Positions 10,606 through 22,600 of a stretch of DNA of 40,928 bases are shown one piece after another. The position numbers and the translations under genes are program-made. The notes under the pieces were generated by a model that worked only from the letters and a program-made list of their open reading frames with translations, did no database searches and was not told where the DNA came from. Origin of the DNA: Irineochytrium annulatum. Lineage: Eukaryota; Chytridiomycota; Chytridiomycetes; Chytridiales; Chytridiaceae. Position 1 is the first letter of the stretch, and each line of letters opens with the position of its first letter. The stretch lies in assembly GCA_027600665.1 (NCBI GenBank), contig JADGJL010000114.1, positions 1 through 40,928 on the forward strand. The letters run 5' to 3'.

Positions 10606-10698
10606 TAAAGCGTTGACACTAATTCGGACTTGCCTGTCTGATAGTCCCGGGCAAGCACCAGCACGCCGTCGCCGCTCGCTCCGCGACTGCATCCCGCC

Positions 10699-12439
10699 AT
10701 GTCGTATTCGTTCCCGAGTCTCAAGCCAGCCGAGATCCTGACATGCCTGGCGGATCTGCAAATACCCATGTCCCATGAGGATTTGGAGAAGCCCAGCACA
10801 AACAGGATGCTTGCCGTCTTTGAGCAGTTCACCGACATCCTGATGGGGGTTTCTAGAGATCAATTCTCGCAGCCGAACTTCGCCGCCATGGAGATTTTGG
10901 AATATCCAGGTGCGGGTTTGATCGCCGTTGATTCAGTAGGTAGTAATCTCGTCATGCCTCCAGACCTTCACCAGGAATCAATAACGATTTTGTCCTTCTT
11001 CCGGCAATTGTTCGTATAGCTTTGAACGCTTATTGCAAAGCTCACTTCTCCTTTAGGGCACGCTTAATTGTCGAAGTCGGGGTTTCCGATTTCAGCATCC
11101 GTGATATCATCAAACCGGAAGCGGGGAGAATTCGTCGAATTCTAAGCGCAGTGATCAACTTTGCGAAGTTTCGTGAAGAGCGTTTGTCGGTGTTTGAGGA
11201 GTGTACGAAGAAGTCTGTAAGCGACCACCTCGTTTTTTTTTGTGACGCTTAATACCTCAAGTCGGAATACATAGAGGAGCGGAAGTTTTTGACGGATAAG
11301 ATCCAAGACATTGCGGACAGGGTCAACACAATAAGGTTAACAATGGTTGTGCGTTAGGAGTTGACGAATGACGTTAGGTTGAATCGCGCGGAACAGGAGC
11401 CATTATTTCAGAAGCGGAGAGAAGACAACATCAGATTGACCTCGGAGCTTCGCGAGTTGAAGCGGATACAAACAGCGCTGGCGAGCGATATAGATTCTTT
11501 GAAAAAGACAAAGAACGAATCGAGCGAGAAATTAGTAATTCATCTTTCTATGATATCGTGAACTAAATCACTTACAGAGCAACACGCAATTCTTGTTGGC
11601 GCAATGCAAGCAAGATTGCACTCGCATTCGATCGCGCATAGTTCAAAGCCCAGAAAAGCTGCAGCAGGTAAGCGTCACTAAATTACTTTGCATTTCTCAC
11701 TCCGCTCTCTAGGCCATATCCGACATGAATCAATCCGTACACAGTGAAAAACAAAACATCGCTGCCGTCGACAAACGAGCGCGCGACCTTCACCTGAAAA
11801 TCCAGATGTTCACCGCCATTGACAATGTAGAGTGTTGTAACCATTCATATCGCTGACGACTCTATAGGATGCCATGAGCAATATCAAACTCATGGAGGAG
11901 TGCGAGGCCGAGATGATAAAAGCGAACGCTGCGAAAGCCCGCGTGCAGGAGGAGCGGGAAAACATTGAAAACAAGCAGCTGGAGATGAAGAACACAAACA
12001 TCCGTGAACAGGTTTGGCACAGACCTTCGCGAATGCAGTGTATGCAGCTCGGGCTCGTCTAACGCAGACATATTAGCAACTGAACAGGCTACAACATAAC
12101 ATCGAGGAGAAGATTTCGCGGCTAGCAAAACATGAGGCGGCTAAAAGGGAGGCGCGGGACTCCAAGCTCTCAACGATCAACTCCGAGTATGAAAGCATAG
12201 CGAAGGAGCGCGAGCGGAATATGCTCAAGGCGGAGGCGAATTACAGGAGAGTCATAGACGAGGAACAGAAGGTCTTTTGTTTCCCATTTCCTTTGGAGCT
12301 AATGGTGTGAAAGGCCACGGATCTGAAAAAAAAGTCGGAGGCGGAGATAGCCGCCTTAAAAAAGATGCAAGTCACACTGCAAGGAAAGGTGGACTACTAT
12401 AAGAACGAGCTGATAAAGCATATGGATGTGGACATTTGA
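10699..12439 (+). CDS. NUF2: Kinetochore protein Nuf2 (NDC80 complex)
   Basis: Exons: 10699-10909, 10964-11009, 11057-11216, 11262-11321, 11358-11534, 11578-11667, 11713-11826, 11868-12011, 12077-12271, 12314-12439 (440 aa; the family is about 450-465). Nuf2 pairs with Ndc80 to bind spindle microtubules at the outer kinetochore. Residues 1 to about 150 match the Nuf2 calponin-homology domain: MSYSFPSLKPAEI at the start, then EYPDLHQESITILSFFRQL created across intron 1, and RILSAVINFAKFREER. The remainder is an uninterrupted heptad-rich coiled coil that includes IVQSPEKLQQ, a segment close to VDSPEKL in human NUF2. Introns are 36-65 bp and all junctions keep frame; the 36-bp intron (11322-11357) is the shortest in the window. 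It is head to head with the SUMO protease. Confidence 0.9.
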
Positions 12440-12631
12440 GTTGTTTCTTTATCATGAGTTTAAGCCGTTACATATTTGTTCAAAATAGTGTTATTCGACA
12501 TGACGATAAAAAAAAAAAAAACTTAATAAACCCATTACAACCCATAAGGCCTGCCAATGGGTGCTGCATTGGGGCCCAGTTTCCAATGCATTTGACAGCA
12601 AAGGCTTGACGGTCGAGAGCTCTTTTCTTCA

Positions 12632-15600
12632 ATGATGACAACTCCAGTGGAGGGCGAGCCGCAACGGAGCCAGCGGCTGCCCACGTCGTCGATGTCGCGG
12701 CTGATGGTGAAGAACTTGCCAAAGCACCTGACGTCGCAGCGGCTGCGGGAGCACTTTTCGGCAAAAGGCGAGGTCACCGATTGCAAGATTGCGAAGACAA
12801 AGTGAGGTGGAGGGAGATGCAAGAAGGAAGGCGCGCGGAGTCTAGGCCGCGATCGCGCAGAGCTAACTATTCTTTTTTGTTGTAGAGAAGGGGAGTCGAG
12901 GCGCTTTGGCTTCATCGGGTTCAAGACGGAGAAAGAAGCGAAGGCGGCCCTGAGGTACTACAACAGCACATACATCGATACGTCCAAGATTGAGGTCTCC
13001 CTCGCCAAGCCGGTACGTCCGATTAACGTTGCTTGGACGCGGATGATCATAACTTACGTGTAACATTTCTTGGGGCACGCTAGATCAATGACCCCTCCCT
13101 CCCCCGCCCCTGGAGCCGGCACTCCGAGGGCAGCTCCGCCTTTGATCGTCGTCTGGATGAGGATAAGCTGGCCGAGAAGCGCCGCCTCGAGCGCGAGGAG
13201 CGCGTCAAGGCGCAGAGGGAGGCGACGCTTATGGAGCGCGAGCGGAAGGAGAAACTCGTGAGCGCTCTCTACGCCGACGAGGCCGACTCGAAGCTGAAGG
13301 AGTTTCTCGACGTGATGCGGCCCCGGACATCGGCACGGGCCAAAACGTGGGCGAACGACGACGGCTTGCGGGCCGATGGGAGCGGGACAGTTAAGGGCGC
13401 TAAGGCGAGGGGCATCACGGCTCAGGTGCAGACGGTGGCGAATCGGAAGACGGGTGGGGAGGGGATGCTGCTAACGAAGATGCATGTCAAGTTTGTTGGG
13501 GAGGATGACGAGGAGGAGGGGGATGAATATCAGGACCTGCCGTTGGCGCCGGAGGCTGGGGCGGAGAAGATGGGGGAGGAGAAGGATGCGGCTAAGGACT
13601 CGGTGGCGACGGATGCGGCACTTTCGGATTTGGAGTATATGAAGGCGCGGATGAAGAGGGGACTGGTTGAGGATGTGGACGAAGAGGTGCGCCCGACGGA
13701 GTTCATCATGTTGAACTAAATTGGCCTGTAGATGGCAAATGCCGAAATTGAAGAGGAGAAGGAGGAGAAGGGCGAGGAGCCGGAAAGCGCCCGTGAACAA
13801 AGCGACAGCGGAGGCGAGCCTAGTCGGGCGGCTAAGCTTGCGAAGGAGTTCAAAACAATGTTTGCGGACTCCGCGCCGAATGCGTGGGATCCGTCGAAAT
13901 TAGACCAGGATGTACCTGACAGAGCGAAATTAAAGGATGACGACCCACCGCCTCTGGACTTGATTGCCGACACGGGACGGCTGTACGTAAGAAATCTGCC
14001 CTTTACATGCACCCCAGAAGATTTGCAGAAGCTTTTTGGGAAGTTCGGGCCGTTAGCCGAGGTTAAGTTTCTTCGGTTGCGCTCAAATCTCAACGATTTA
14101 CCTCAGGTGCACATTTCGATCGACAAGGAGAGCAAAAAGTCCCGCGGTTTCGCGTTCGTTATGTTCCTGATCCCTGAGCACGCCGTCAAAGCCTACAGCA
14201 CCCTCGACAACCAGTTTTTTCAAGGCAGGATCCTTGAAATACTGCCCGGGAAGGAGAAGCCGATGGTGGAGGAGGAGGAGACGGGAGATTCGCCTTTCAA
14301 GCGGAAACGGGATGCCAAGAGGAAAGCGGAGGCCATGAAGGAGTACAGCTGGAACAGCTTATTCATCAATGTAACGTAGCTTAGACGAAGGTCCTGCGTG
14401 CTAAAAATTGAAAAAGAGCGATGCAGTCGCTGATGCGATGGCGATGAAGTTGAATGTCGCGAAGAGCGACATTTTGGACCCCACTTCGGAGAACTTGGCC
14501 GTCCGTCTTGCCTTAGCGGAAACCACAATTATCGCGGAGACGAAGGCGTATCTTGAGGAGGTTCGCCATTTCCTGCCTTTGTGTGGATGTTAACGTGCTT
14601 CGAATCAGGAGGGTGTAAACCTGGATGCGTTCGAAAGGCGGAAGGCTCGGAGCCAGACCATTATCTTGGTGAAGAACATACCGGCCGGCACTGAGCCGGA
14701 GGAGATCAGCGAAATCTTCGCACGGTTTGGGACTCTAGGGCGCGTGGTAGTTCCTCCTTCCGGGACAATCGCGATGGTGGAGTTTCTGGAGCCGAACGAG
14801 GCAAAGTCGGCGTTTAAGAAGCTCGCCTACACCAAATTTAAGCACCTGCCTATGTTTTTGGAGATGGCACCGGTGGACTCGTTTAAGGCCGCATTTGATG
14901 CGAAAGAGGTGGAAGAGAGGCGGAAGTCGAAAAAGGCCGCAGAGATGGAGGTGGTGGATGAGCCAGGGGCGTTTGGCGCCGTTGATCTTGCGCAAAATGA
15001 CGATCCGAAGCCGCCGGTTAAGGATGCTGCCGACATCGACTCTAGGATCGCTTCGGTTCGGCAGAAAGCGTCCAAGAAGTTGGAGCCCGTTGGAAAGGAG
15101 GTTGAGAAGGACGAGTTAGCGGACCCGGACGCGATGCCCGTGGCGACGTTGTTCGTGAAAAATTTGAACTTTTCAACGACCGAGGATGGGCTGCAGGCCG
15201 CCTTCTCTTCCCTCGATGGCTTGAGGTCCGTCCGGATATCGACGAAGCCGGATAAGAAGGGAGGGAAGCTTTCAATGGGATTCGGGTTTGTCGAGTTCGA
15301 CTCGAAGGATCACGCCGTCCAGGCCATGAAGGCGATGCAAGGGTTTACGCTTGACAAGCATCAGCTTCAGCTTAAGTTCTCGAATGCGGCCATGAAGACC
15401 ATCACTTCTTCCCGGAAACGAGAAGAGGAGGACGTCAAGGTTAAGGGGACCAAGCTAGTTGTGAGGAACATACCGTTTGAGGCGACGAAGAAGGACATTC
15501 AGAAGCTGTATTCGTAAGTTTTTGCCGATTTCGTATAAGGTTTGCCGGCGATGCTAACTTACTTTTCTGAAGGTCGTTCGGTCAAGTGAAGTCGGTCCGA

Positions 15601-15864
15601 CTCCCGAAAAAAGCCGATGGCACCCACCGTGGTTTCTGCTTTGTGGACTTTCTCACAAAGCAGGAGGCCGTTGCGGCGTTTAAGTCTCTAGGGTCCACGC
15701 ACTTATACGGTCGACATTTGGTGATGGAGTGGGCGGAGGACGACGCGGACGTGGAGGCGATGCGGGCGAAGACTGCGAAGTCGTTTTACAAGGGGGATGA
15801 GGGTCTCCAGGCGTCGAAGAGGCGGAAAGTGCAGTTGGGTGCGGAGGATGTGGTAGAATCGTAG
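12632..15864 (+). CDS. MRD1: MRD1/RBM19, multiple-RRM ribosome biogenesis protein
   Basis: Exons: 12632-12801, 12886-13012, 13084-13686, 13732-14061, 14107-14370, 14417-14560, 14609-15513, 15573-15864 (944 aa; yeast Mrd1 887, human RBM19 960). It is a nucleolar protein that binds pre-rRNA and is needed for 18S rRNA processing. Five RRMs are visible: about 20-95 ([15 protein letters not shown], then [11 protein letters not shown]), 384-465 ([15 protein letters not shown], then SRGFAFVMF), 565-635 ([16 protein letters not shown]), 725-805 ([16 protein letters not shown], then GFGFVEF) and 828-905 ([15 protein letters not shown], then GFCFVDF). Family-specific linkers are present, such as SWNSLFIN and [12 protein letters not shown] between RRM2 and RRM3. 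Two ATGs (12632, 12635) are in frame; the first was taken. Only 49 bp separate its stop from the spastin start. Confidence 0.92.
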
Positions 15865-15913
15865 TGGAAGTGGCAAATCAATATATAGAACCACAAGCCA
15901 TTTCTGTCATGTC

Positions 15914-17803
15914 ATGATCGAGGTCTACTCGACGCTGCTTGCTGTATCGCTGGCCATCGCATACATCGTCCATCGCAGCCTCCGAACGCCATACACCAAG
16001 AAGCAGAAGGTACCCATCTCCGCCCACGAGCCGGCGCCACCACCTCCTCGGCCAGCATCTCCAGTACGGCAACGGCGACCGCCTTCTCCTGCTCCCAAAG
16101 GTGCCTCCAGGCCGCCGTCGCCTGCACCTAACCTGTCACGACCACCTCCGTCGAGGCGGTCCTCCTCGCCGGGTCTCAGTGGCCGCAGAAGCCCAGCGCG
16201 ACCACCCTCCCCTAGCTTCTTCAGAGAACCACTGCTCTCCCCGCGGATGGCCGCAGCGACAGCCTCGAGCCTAGCCCTGCGTCAGCACAAGCAGCTCGCC
16301 GACCAAGCGTACCGTGTCATCTCCTCGGCACTTGATAAGGATCAGGCTGGCGGCGACGTCGCTGCCACAGTAGAGCTTTACAGACGTGGCATGCGGGACC
16401 TCCGCGCGGCCCTGCGCATCCATTTCGCGACGGAGGACGAGAGGTCGCGCGCGGAGCCGCTGAATGCCAAGATTAGGAAGAATTTGGAGTACGTTGAAGA
16501 CCGGCTGAGGGAGTTGACGGGGAAGGGTGAGTGGAATATACTCCTCGCGTTATTCTGATGGTTTTTGCAAGCGGCAACCGTCGTCCCCGGTCGACCGTTA
16601 AGTCGGCAGCAGTCGTTTACGGGAAAACCGGTCGCGCAAGCGCGGAAAGAAAATGTGGGCGCCGTTGGCAGCAATATAAATTAATCTATTACGCAGCCGG
16701 CCGCTCGACCCAAGGCGTCAAAGCTATCAAACGTGGACGTCGCGATGGCCAACAGGATCCTGAATGAGGTGGTTGTGAACGGCCCCTCGGTCACTTGGAC
16801 GGACGTTGTCGGCCTTGACGCGGCGAAAGCCGCTCTCCGTGAGATTGTCATCCTGCCAACGCTGCGACCGGAGCTGTTTACTGGGCTCCGGGCGCCCGCG
16901 AAGGGCGTGCTGCTGTTTGGTCCTCCGGGGACGGGGAAGACGATGCTGGCGAAGGCAGTCGCGCACGAGTCAAAGGCGACGTTCTTCTCGATCAGCGCGT
17001 CGACGCTGACGTCCAAATATGTACGAGCAAAGACGACAAGCTATTCTTTGTTAACGTGATTACAGGTTGGTGAGGGCGAAAAGATGGTGCGCGCGTTGTT
17101 TGCGATGGCGCGCGAGCTGCAGCCCTCCGTGATATTCATTGGTTAGCCTTAACTTAGGAAATGCTTGGTGCTAATTTGTACAGATGAGATTGACTCGATC
17201 CTTACGGAGCGGTCAGAAAGCGAACACGAGGCTTCCCGCAGGCTGAAGACAGAGTTTCTGCTACAGTTTGACGGGATTACGTCAAATTTGGACGACAGGC
17301 TGCTTGTTATGGGTTCGTTATATCATCTATTCGCGGTGCTGACAAATGGTTTAAGGCGCAACGAATCGACCACAGGAACTTGATGAAGCAGCGTTGCGAA
17401 GGATGGTCAAGCGGATATACATACCCTTGCCTGAACCATCGACGCGAGCTGCATTCTTGAAGACCCTTCTGAAAGATCATCGGCACTCGCTCTCTTCGTA
17501 CGAGATCAACAATCTGGTCAAGCTCACTGATGGCTATTCCGGCAGCGATATAACCGCGCTGGGTGAGTTGCTCGTCGATAAATCTTAAGGCTAATGCTAA
17601 TGCGTTCGAAAGCGCGGGAAGCGTCGCTGGGGCCGATCCGCTCGTTGGGGAATAAGCTACTGTACACGGAGGCGGATCAAATACGGCCAATTTGTGCGAA
17701 TGATTTTGTAACGGCCTTGTCGACCATACGGCCGTCGGTCTCAAAGTCGTCTTTGCAGGCGTACGAGATGTGGAACAAGCAGTACGGAACCAGTGGTGGT
17801 TAG
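15914..17803 (+). CDS. Spastin-like microtubule-severing AAA ATPase
   Basis: Exons: 15914-16526, 16572-16654, 16697-17020, 17066-17141, 17184-17312, 17356-17562, 17613-17803 (540 aa). Residues 1-25 hold a hydrophobic segment ([19 protein letters not shown]) that could anchor it to ER membrane, as the spastin hairpin does. A Pro/Ser/Arg-rich linker follows, then a MIT domain at about 125-205 that includes [16 protein letters not shown]. The AAA domain has Walker A GPPGTGKT at 307-314, pore loop SKYVGEGEK, Walker B FIDEID with Asp366/Glu367, the [18 protein letters not shown] segment typical of spastin, sensor ATNRP and the C-terminal Vps4-type helix. Intron 2 could start at 16655 (42 bp, used here) or 16664 (33 bp); the choice adds or removes three residues. 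Vps4 is the main alternative, but it lacks the membrane segment and this ERxEGEHxxSRR signature. Confidence 0.88.
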
Positions 17804-17985
17804 CTATTGCAGGGCTGTGGCATGACACATGTATTTAAGTGGGAACACTTGCATAGATTTTACTTTTAGCTTTCGTTACTTTATTACTGTTTCTATTGTT
17901 TAGCCCATTTTGCAGCCATACATCTATTGATCTAAAGTAAATCCTCCAAAGTGACTTCACATAATGACAAGTTGATGATTTGACA

Positions 17986-20900
17986 ATGTTTGTGAATGAA
18001 GACGTTTGTGTCTGGTCGAAACGTCTGGATTGTCGGCTGAGCACTCACAAGCCAGCTGTGCAACCCCTGCGACGGTGTACGAACAATCCCCGCGGGCCTC
18101 GGGAGGTGATGCTACTTTCGCGGGTGACCCACTTCTCGTTCGTCGACGACATATCGCTGCTTCCGGTGTATCCCGCGAGCGATTCGTCGGCTCGCAAGCG
18201 CAAGCGGCCGTCTGGTCAGGCGAGGACAGGCCGGAAGGCACTGCGGAGACGGCGGGAGGAGCCGGCATCGTATGGTCGCCGCCCGTGGACAGTGGAGGAG
18301 GCATTCGATCATTTCGTGGACGATGCCAGCGACGATGAGGAGTATGAGGCGATACTCCTGTCCTTCGCTGTGAGTGGCGCCATTCGCAGCCTGACATCAG
18401 GATGGGATTTTCATTGATGGAACGTTGTCAGAGTTTTAATCGGACGTTTACGGCGGACCTCACCCCGCGGCTGGACTTGGTTATGAGCAAGATCGCAGTT
18501 GCCATTGACGGCTTGGAGCACGAGTATGAGCACCGAGCTTTGAACGTTCTGCCATACGAAGGTCGCGTGAGCACAAGCGCTGGGGGGTTTGGCTGGGCGC
18601 GAGTATTGTTGACGGACGGGATGTTATTAAAAGCGTTCGACGAAGGCGGGGTACGAGCTGCACTAGGAGCACCGGGCTCGATATCATTTGAGGGATCTTT
18701 GGAGACGGATGACGGGCTCTTTCACATCAAGCAGGTCGACATGTATCAACGGTCGAGACGCTCCGTACGGATCATCTCCTTTCCATAGATTTTTCCAGCT
18801 AATTTGGCAAATGCAGGATGACCCTGACTTGCCCAGCCCGCTATCGCGTCCGGCGCCTTCCGCGCTGTCGAATACTATTCTCATCGCCTCCTCGCCGCCG
18901 TCGTTTCCAGACATGCAGCCTCCCCTTACGCGGAGATGCGGCTTGGAGATGTTCTCAGAGTCCAACTTTTATTTTCAGCAATCGCCACTCCCTTCCCCGG
19001 TCGCACAATCACCTCTACATCGATCCATCGCTTTTGGGTTGACACCTCGTCAACACCCGCCGCAACCGCCCCCTCAACCGCCTACTCAATCGCAATCTGT
19101 ACTACCTCCGGACGGCTCCTGTGCCTCCCCCACACTCCGATCGATAACGGTGGGTGTAGCGGCGGATTGCACATACGTGAAGGCAAAGAACGGGACCGCG
19201 AACGCGCTAAATCAAATTATCTCGAACGTGTTGCAAGCGAGCGTGCCGTATGAGAGGGCCTTCAACATATCCCTTGTGCTGGGCAGGGTGGAGATGCGGA
19301 CGAGGTGTGATACGAAGAATCCGCCACTACCGGGGGCAAATGCGTCTGATGTCACAATGTGGAATCAGGATTGTGGGAATCAGGAGTATAGCATAACAAA
19401 TAGGCTAAGGTGGGGGGTTTTATTTGTAGTTTGGGGCTGAACTGACGTCGTAAACAGCGACTTCTCACGCTGGCGCGATAGCGTCAACGCTACATTCGGC
19501 CTTTGGCATCTAATGACCGGCTGTCACTCCTCGGCGTCGGGCCAAACCGTCGGGATTGCGTGGGTGAACACGGCGTGCCAGAGCAAGGCAACGGCCGACA
19601 ATGGCGTTTGGATTTCGGGTACGGGCGTGAGCTCGATCGTCCCCGTAGAGGGCATGGTGATGGCGCACGAGATGGGCCACAATTTAGGCGCGATGCACGA
19701 TTGCGACGCCACGGCCTGCGCCGCGTCGACGCTGGCGTGCAGGCCCTGCGGCAACTCTTGCGACTGCAAGGGGCAGTATATCATGAACCCGACGGACCGG
19801 AGCTCTTCAAATCAGTTCAGCCGTGCGGCCGTGCGGGACGTGAGTGTGGGTTCCAGCGTTGTTGGACTGACGTTTTATTGCGGGCAATCAGATATGCTTT
19901 TTCATGGCACAGAACCCACTTCCTTGCCTTAATACGATAGCCGGGCCCATAATCTCCAACAAAACGTGCGGAAATGGTGTTCTGGAGGTATCGTTTGCGT
20001 GCTCAAAGGTGCGAAAGCTGACGGTGAGAAGGGGGACGAGGAGTGCGACTGCGGGTCAAACTGTGCGGCCGATTCCTGTTGCAATGGGTCGACGTGCCGG
20101 CTGAAGGCTCCGGCTGTCTGCGACGATTTCAATCACAATTGCTGCACGAATTGTCAAATCACGGTAGAATGTTAGCATTGTATGTTTGCCTGACACCTTC
20201 TCCAGCCGAGTAATACAGTGTGTCGTGCGTCAATCGACCCTGCGTGCGATGTGGCAGAGTCGTGCGACGGCCTGTCGAAGTTTTGCCCTCTCGACTTATT
20301 CAAGCCCAATAAGCTGTCGTGCGGCAACGGGCTGCAGTGCGCCTCGGGGATCTGTACCTCCCGGAAGACCCAGTGCCAGGCCGCCATCGTCCTGCCAAAT
20401 CAGACCGGCGGGCAGGTGAACACCACGGATGTGTGCCAGAGCTCGTTGTCGAAGGACTACAACGCGGATTGCCAGAGGAATTGCCTGTCGAGCACGGGCG
20501 AGTGTTTGCAGATGGCGGACTTTTTCATAGAGGGGACGCCGTGTGGGGTGCGTTTGATCGCGCCTGCGTGATAACCTTGATTATTAATCAATTGGTGTAT
20601 AGAGAAACGGACTGTGCTATCAGAATCCGGATCTCAGCAGCTATTGCCACGAGGACCTCCCTTGTATGTTATTAACTACTTATTCCCGCTTCAACTTGGC
20701 ATGTCTTGTCGAGATTCTTTCGTTAACTTTCGCTTCGCAGTCGACATTCTTGCGGACTGGGTGACAACGCATACTACAATTGCAATCCCTGTAGTAAGTT
20801 TTTAACTTTGATTTGTCCCCAATTTGTTAACAATGCTCGTGCAGTTTACGGCTGTCGTGTTGGTCTTGATAACCTGTATCGTCTGCTTTTGCTTTCGCCG

Positions 20901-21360
20901 GCCGCTTGAACGTCTTTTTGGTCTGAAGCTGCGTCCGGAAGAACTACCTGTTGTAGCAACGCGGCTCTCCCAGCGACGGACCTCGGGCATCGACTGCCTT
21001 CGCCAGCGTGGCGGCATCGCTCCCTTGGCTCGCGAGGCGGAATCCGGGGCCCGAACAGGTACCCGTGACCGAGCGTTTCACAGTATCCCGCTCCAAACCA
21101 TTGTCCCGCCGCCGAGTCAAGGGGACGCTTTCGCGAGCGGCGGCGGGTTGGCAACGCCGCCGAGGAGGGTGTATGAGCTGGACCGCGAGACGCTGGCGTC
21201 GGGTACGAGTGGCGTCGACAGAGGCGGCGAGTGGGACGGGGGCAGCGCTATGCCGTGGTTTGAATCGACGAGTGGCTCAAATCCTGTCACGAACGAGTTG
21301 AATCACGAGGAGACTCGTCCGCGATGGGTTGACCCAACCGAGTATAATGGCGATCTTTAG
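17986..21360 (+). CDS. ADAM-family metalloprotease-disintegrin, single-pass
   Basis: Exons: 17986-18369, 18432-18764, 18817-19409, 19458-19839, 19892-19987, 20032-20163, 20206-20547, 20603-20663, 20741-20793, 20845-21360 (963 aa from this ATG). The prodomain contains VTHFSFVDDISLLPV and FNRTFTADL, joined across intron 1. A Pro/Gln-rich linker at about 300-350 leads to the reprolysin domain with HEMGHNLGAMHD (zinc His507, His511, His517; Glu508) and a YIMNP Met-turn. A disintegrin-like domain (CGNGVLEGDEECDCG, then CCNGSTCRL) and Cys-rich region follow to about 775. One membrane segment spans about 784-808, ending before FRRPLERLFG, and a tail of about 150 residues follows. It should shed or cleave surface proteins. 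No signal peptide is visible at the N-terminus, so the true first exon may lie upstream. Fungal ADAM proteases are known but little studied. Confidence 0.87.
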
Positions 21361-21607
21361 ACGCCTCCTATTCATTTTCTGAGCGCGTATCACTTCACCT
21401 GTAACTTGTTATTATGTTGCAAATTACTCGAAATCTTGGACTCATTCATTTTACAACCTTGGCTGGGAGGCGAAGGGTGCTGGCGTGTTTGATGTAAGTG
21501 TCAGAGCACCCTTCACCCCTTAATGGCCGCGACTTAAAAACAGAAGCAAGTGACGTAGGCTTCATAAGAACCCAGAGCCGCCCTGGGTGGCTACCATCTG
21601 GGCTACC

Positions 21608-22600
21608 ATGCTCACATCCGTCGTCCTCGTCCTCTTCGTCGGGGCGGCCCTGGCGTCGCCCCACCTGCCAGACGTCCGTGTCGGGCCGGTAGCCGTCGAC
21701 GTCGCCCCCATGGCGGTCGAAGTCGGACCGCCAGACGTTGGCCTCATCTCGGTTCTCGCCGTCATCGCACCGATCCCATCGCCGCCACCGTTGGACGCAG
21801 CCGTACTACCGATCCCGACCCCGTTCACCGATACGCCGATCTTATCGCAGCAGCCTTTCCCTGTAACCTCCAAGGTCGCACCCGCTGAGACCTTGACCAC
21901 CACTCTTGACGCCACCGGACGCTTGCCCCGCTCGGAGGTGCATGCCTCGAGGTCTTCGTGGCGTGCCAGCTTGCGCCGCCCAGCGATGGTGACCGACGTG
22001 GCCGTGTTCAACCAAAACCCCATGGGTGGTGAACAAGCGGCCCAGTTGCCGGAGCCAGTCGCCGTCGGCGCCGACCCATCGAACGATGCCACCCCTGCGA
22101 TCCCAGCTTTTGGAGTTCCCGCGAACGCGCCGCCAGTCTGGGCAGGCGCCATGCCCGGATCAGGCAGTGGCAACCCTCCCTCAGCAGTCGACGCGTCGAC
22201 GCGGACAGGGCCGGCGTCGGGGTTGATCATGGCCGTGGCCTCCGTGTTGGCAATCGCGGCGGCCGCCGTCGCGGCCGTCGCGGTCGTGGTTGTGCGACGG
22301 CGGCGGCACGAGCGGCTCGAGCTCCGAGAGGCGCGGATGCGGGCAGCCGAGGCTTTGCGGCGACGGAAGACCCTGATGGCGGAGGCGGCTGGTTACGAGG
22401 GGGGTGTGGGCGAGGAGGACGATGACGATGAGGACGCGACGGGCGAGAGTTTGAAGGCGCCGACAAGCTCTTGGAGGAGGACGTTGATGGGTGGGAAGAA
22501 AATGGGGAATGTTTACAGACCCGCTAATCTAAGCATCAAGGTTGAACGTGGAGAGGATCCCTTCATGTCGGACCGAGAGAGGCGGCGGCTGGGTCTGTAA
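21608..22600 (+). CDS. Orphan type I membrane protein (330 aa)
   Basis: The ATG at 21608 opens directly on a signal peptide (MLTSVVLVLFVGAALAS). About 195 residues of Pro/Val/Ala-rich, low-complexity ectodomain follow, with no conserved cysteine pattern. One transmembrane helix lies near residues 209-235 (the GLIMAVASVLAIAAAAVAAV region) and is followed by an RRRRHER stop-transfer cluster. The cytoplasmic part of about 95 residues is charged, with an acidic EEDDDDEDATGE patch and a conserved-looking tail (NVYRPANLSIKVERGEDPF, ending RRRLGL). No intron is needed. The family is not recognised; it could be a wall or surface sensor-like protein by architecture only. It lies 247 bp downstream of the ADAM on the same strand, so it might be an ADAM substrate, but that is speculation. 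Confidence 0.65.
   Translation: MLTSVVLVLFVGAALASPHLPDVRVGPVAVDVAPMAVEVGPPDVGLISVLAVIAPIPSPPPLDAAVLPIPTPFTDTPILSQQPFPVTSKVAPAETLTTTLDATGRLPRSEVHASRSSWRASLRRPAMVTDVAVFNQNPMGGEQAAQLPEPVAVGADPSNDATPAIPAFGVPANAPPVWAGAMPGSGSGNPPSAVDASTRTGPASGLIMAVASVLAIAAAAVAAVAVVVVRRRRHERLELREARMRAAEALRRRKTLMAEAAGYEGGVGEEDDDDEDATGESLKAPTSSWRRTLMGGKKMGNVYRPANLSIKVERGEDPFMSDRERRRLGL

Noticed and set aside
12509..12521. A-run after NUF2 as a retroposition poly(A) tail
   Set aside because: NUF2 has nine introns in place and the run lies in a normal 3' flank; no target duplication is seen.
21562..22230. 222-aa minus-strand ORF opposite the orphan membrane protein
   Set aside because: It is a mirror of low-complexity GC-rich codons; the plus strand has a signal peptide and membrane helix, the minus strand nothing.
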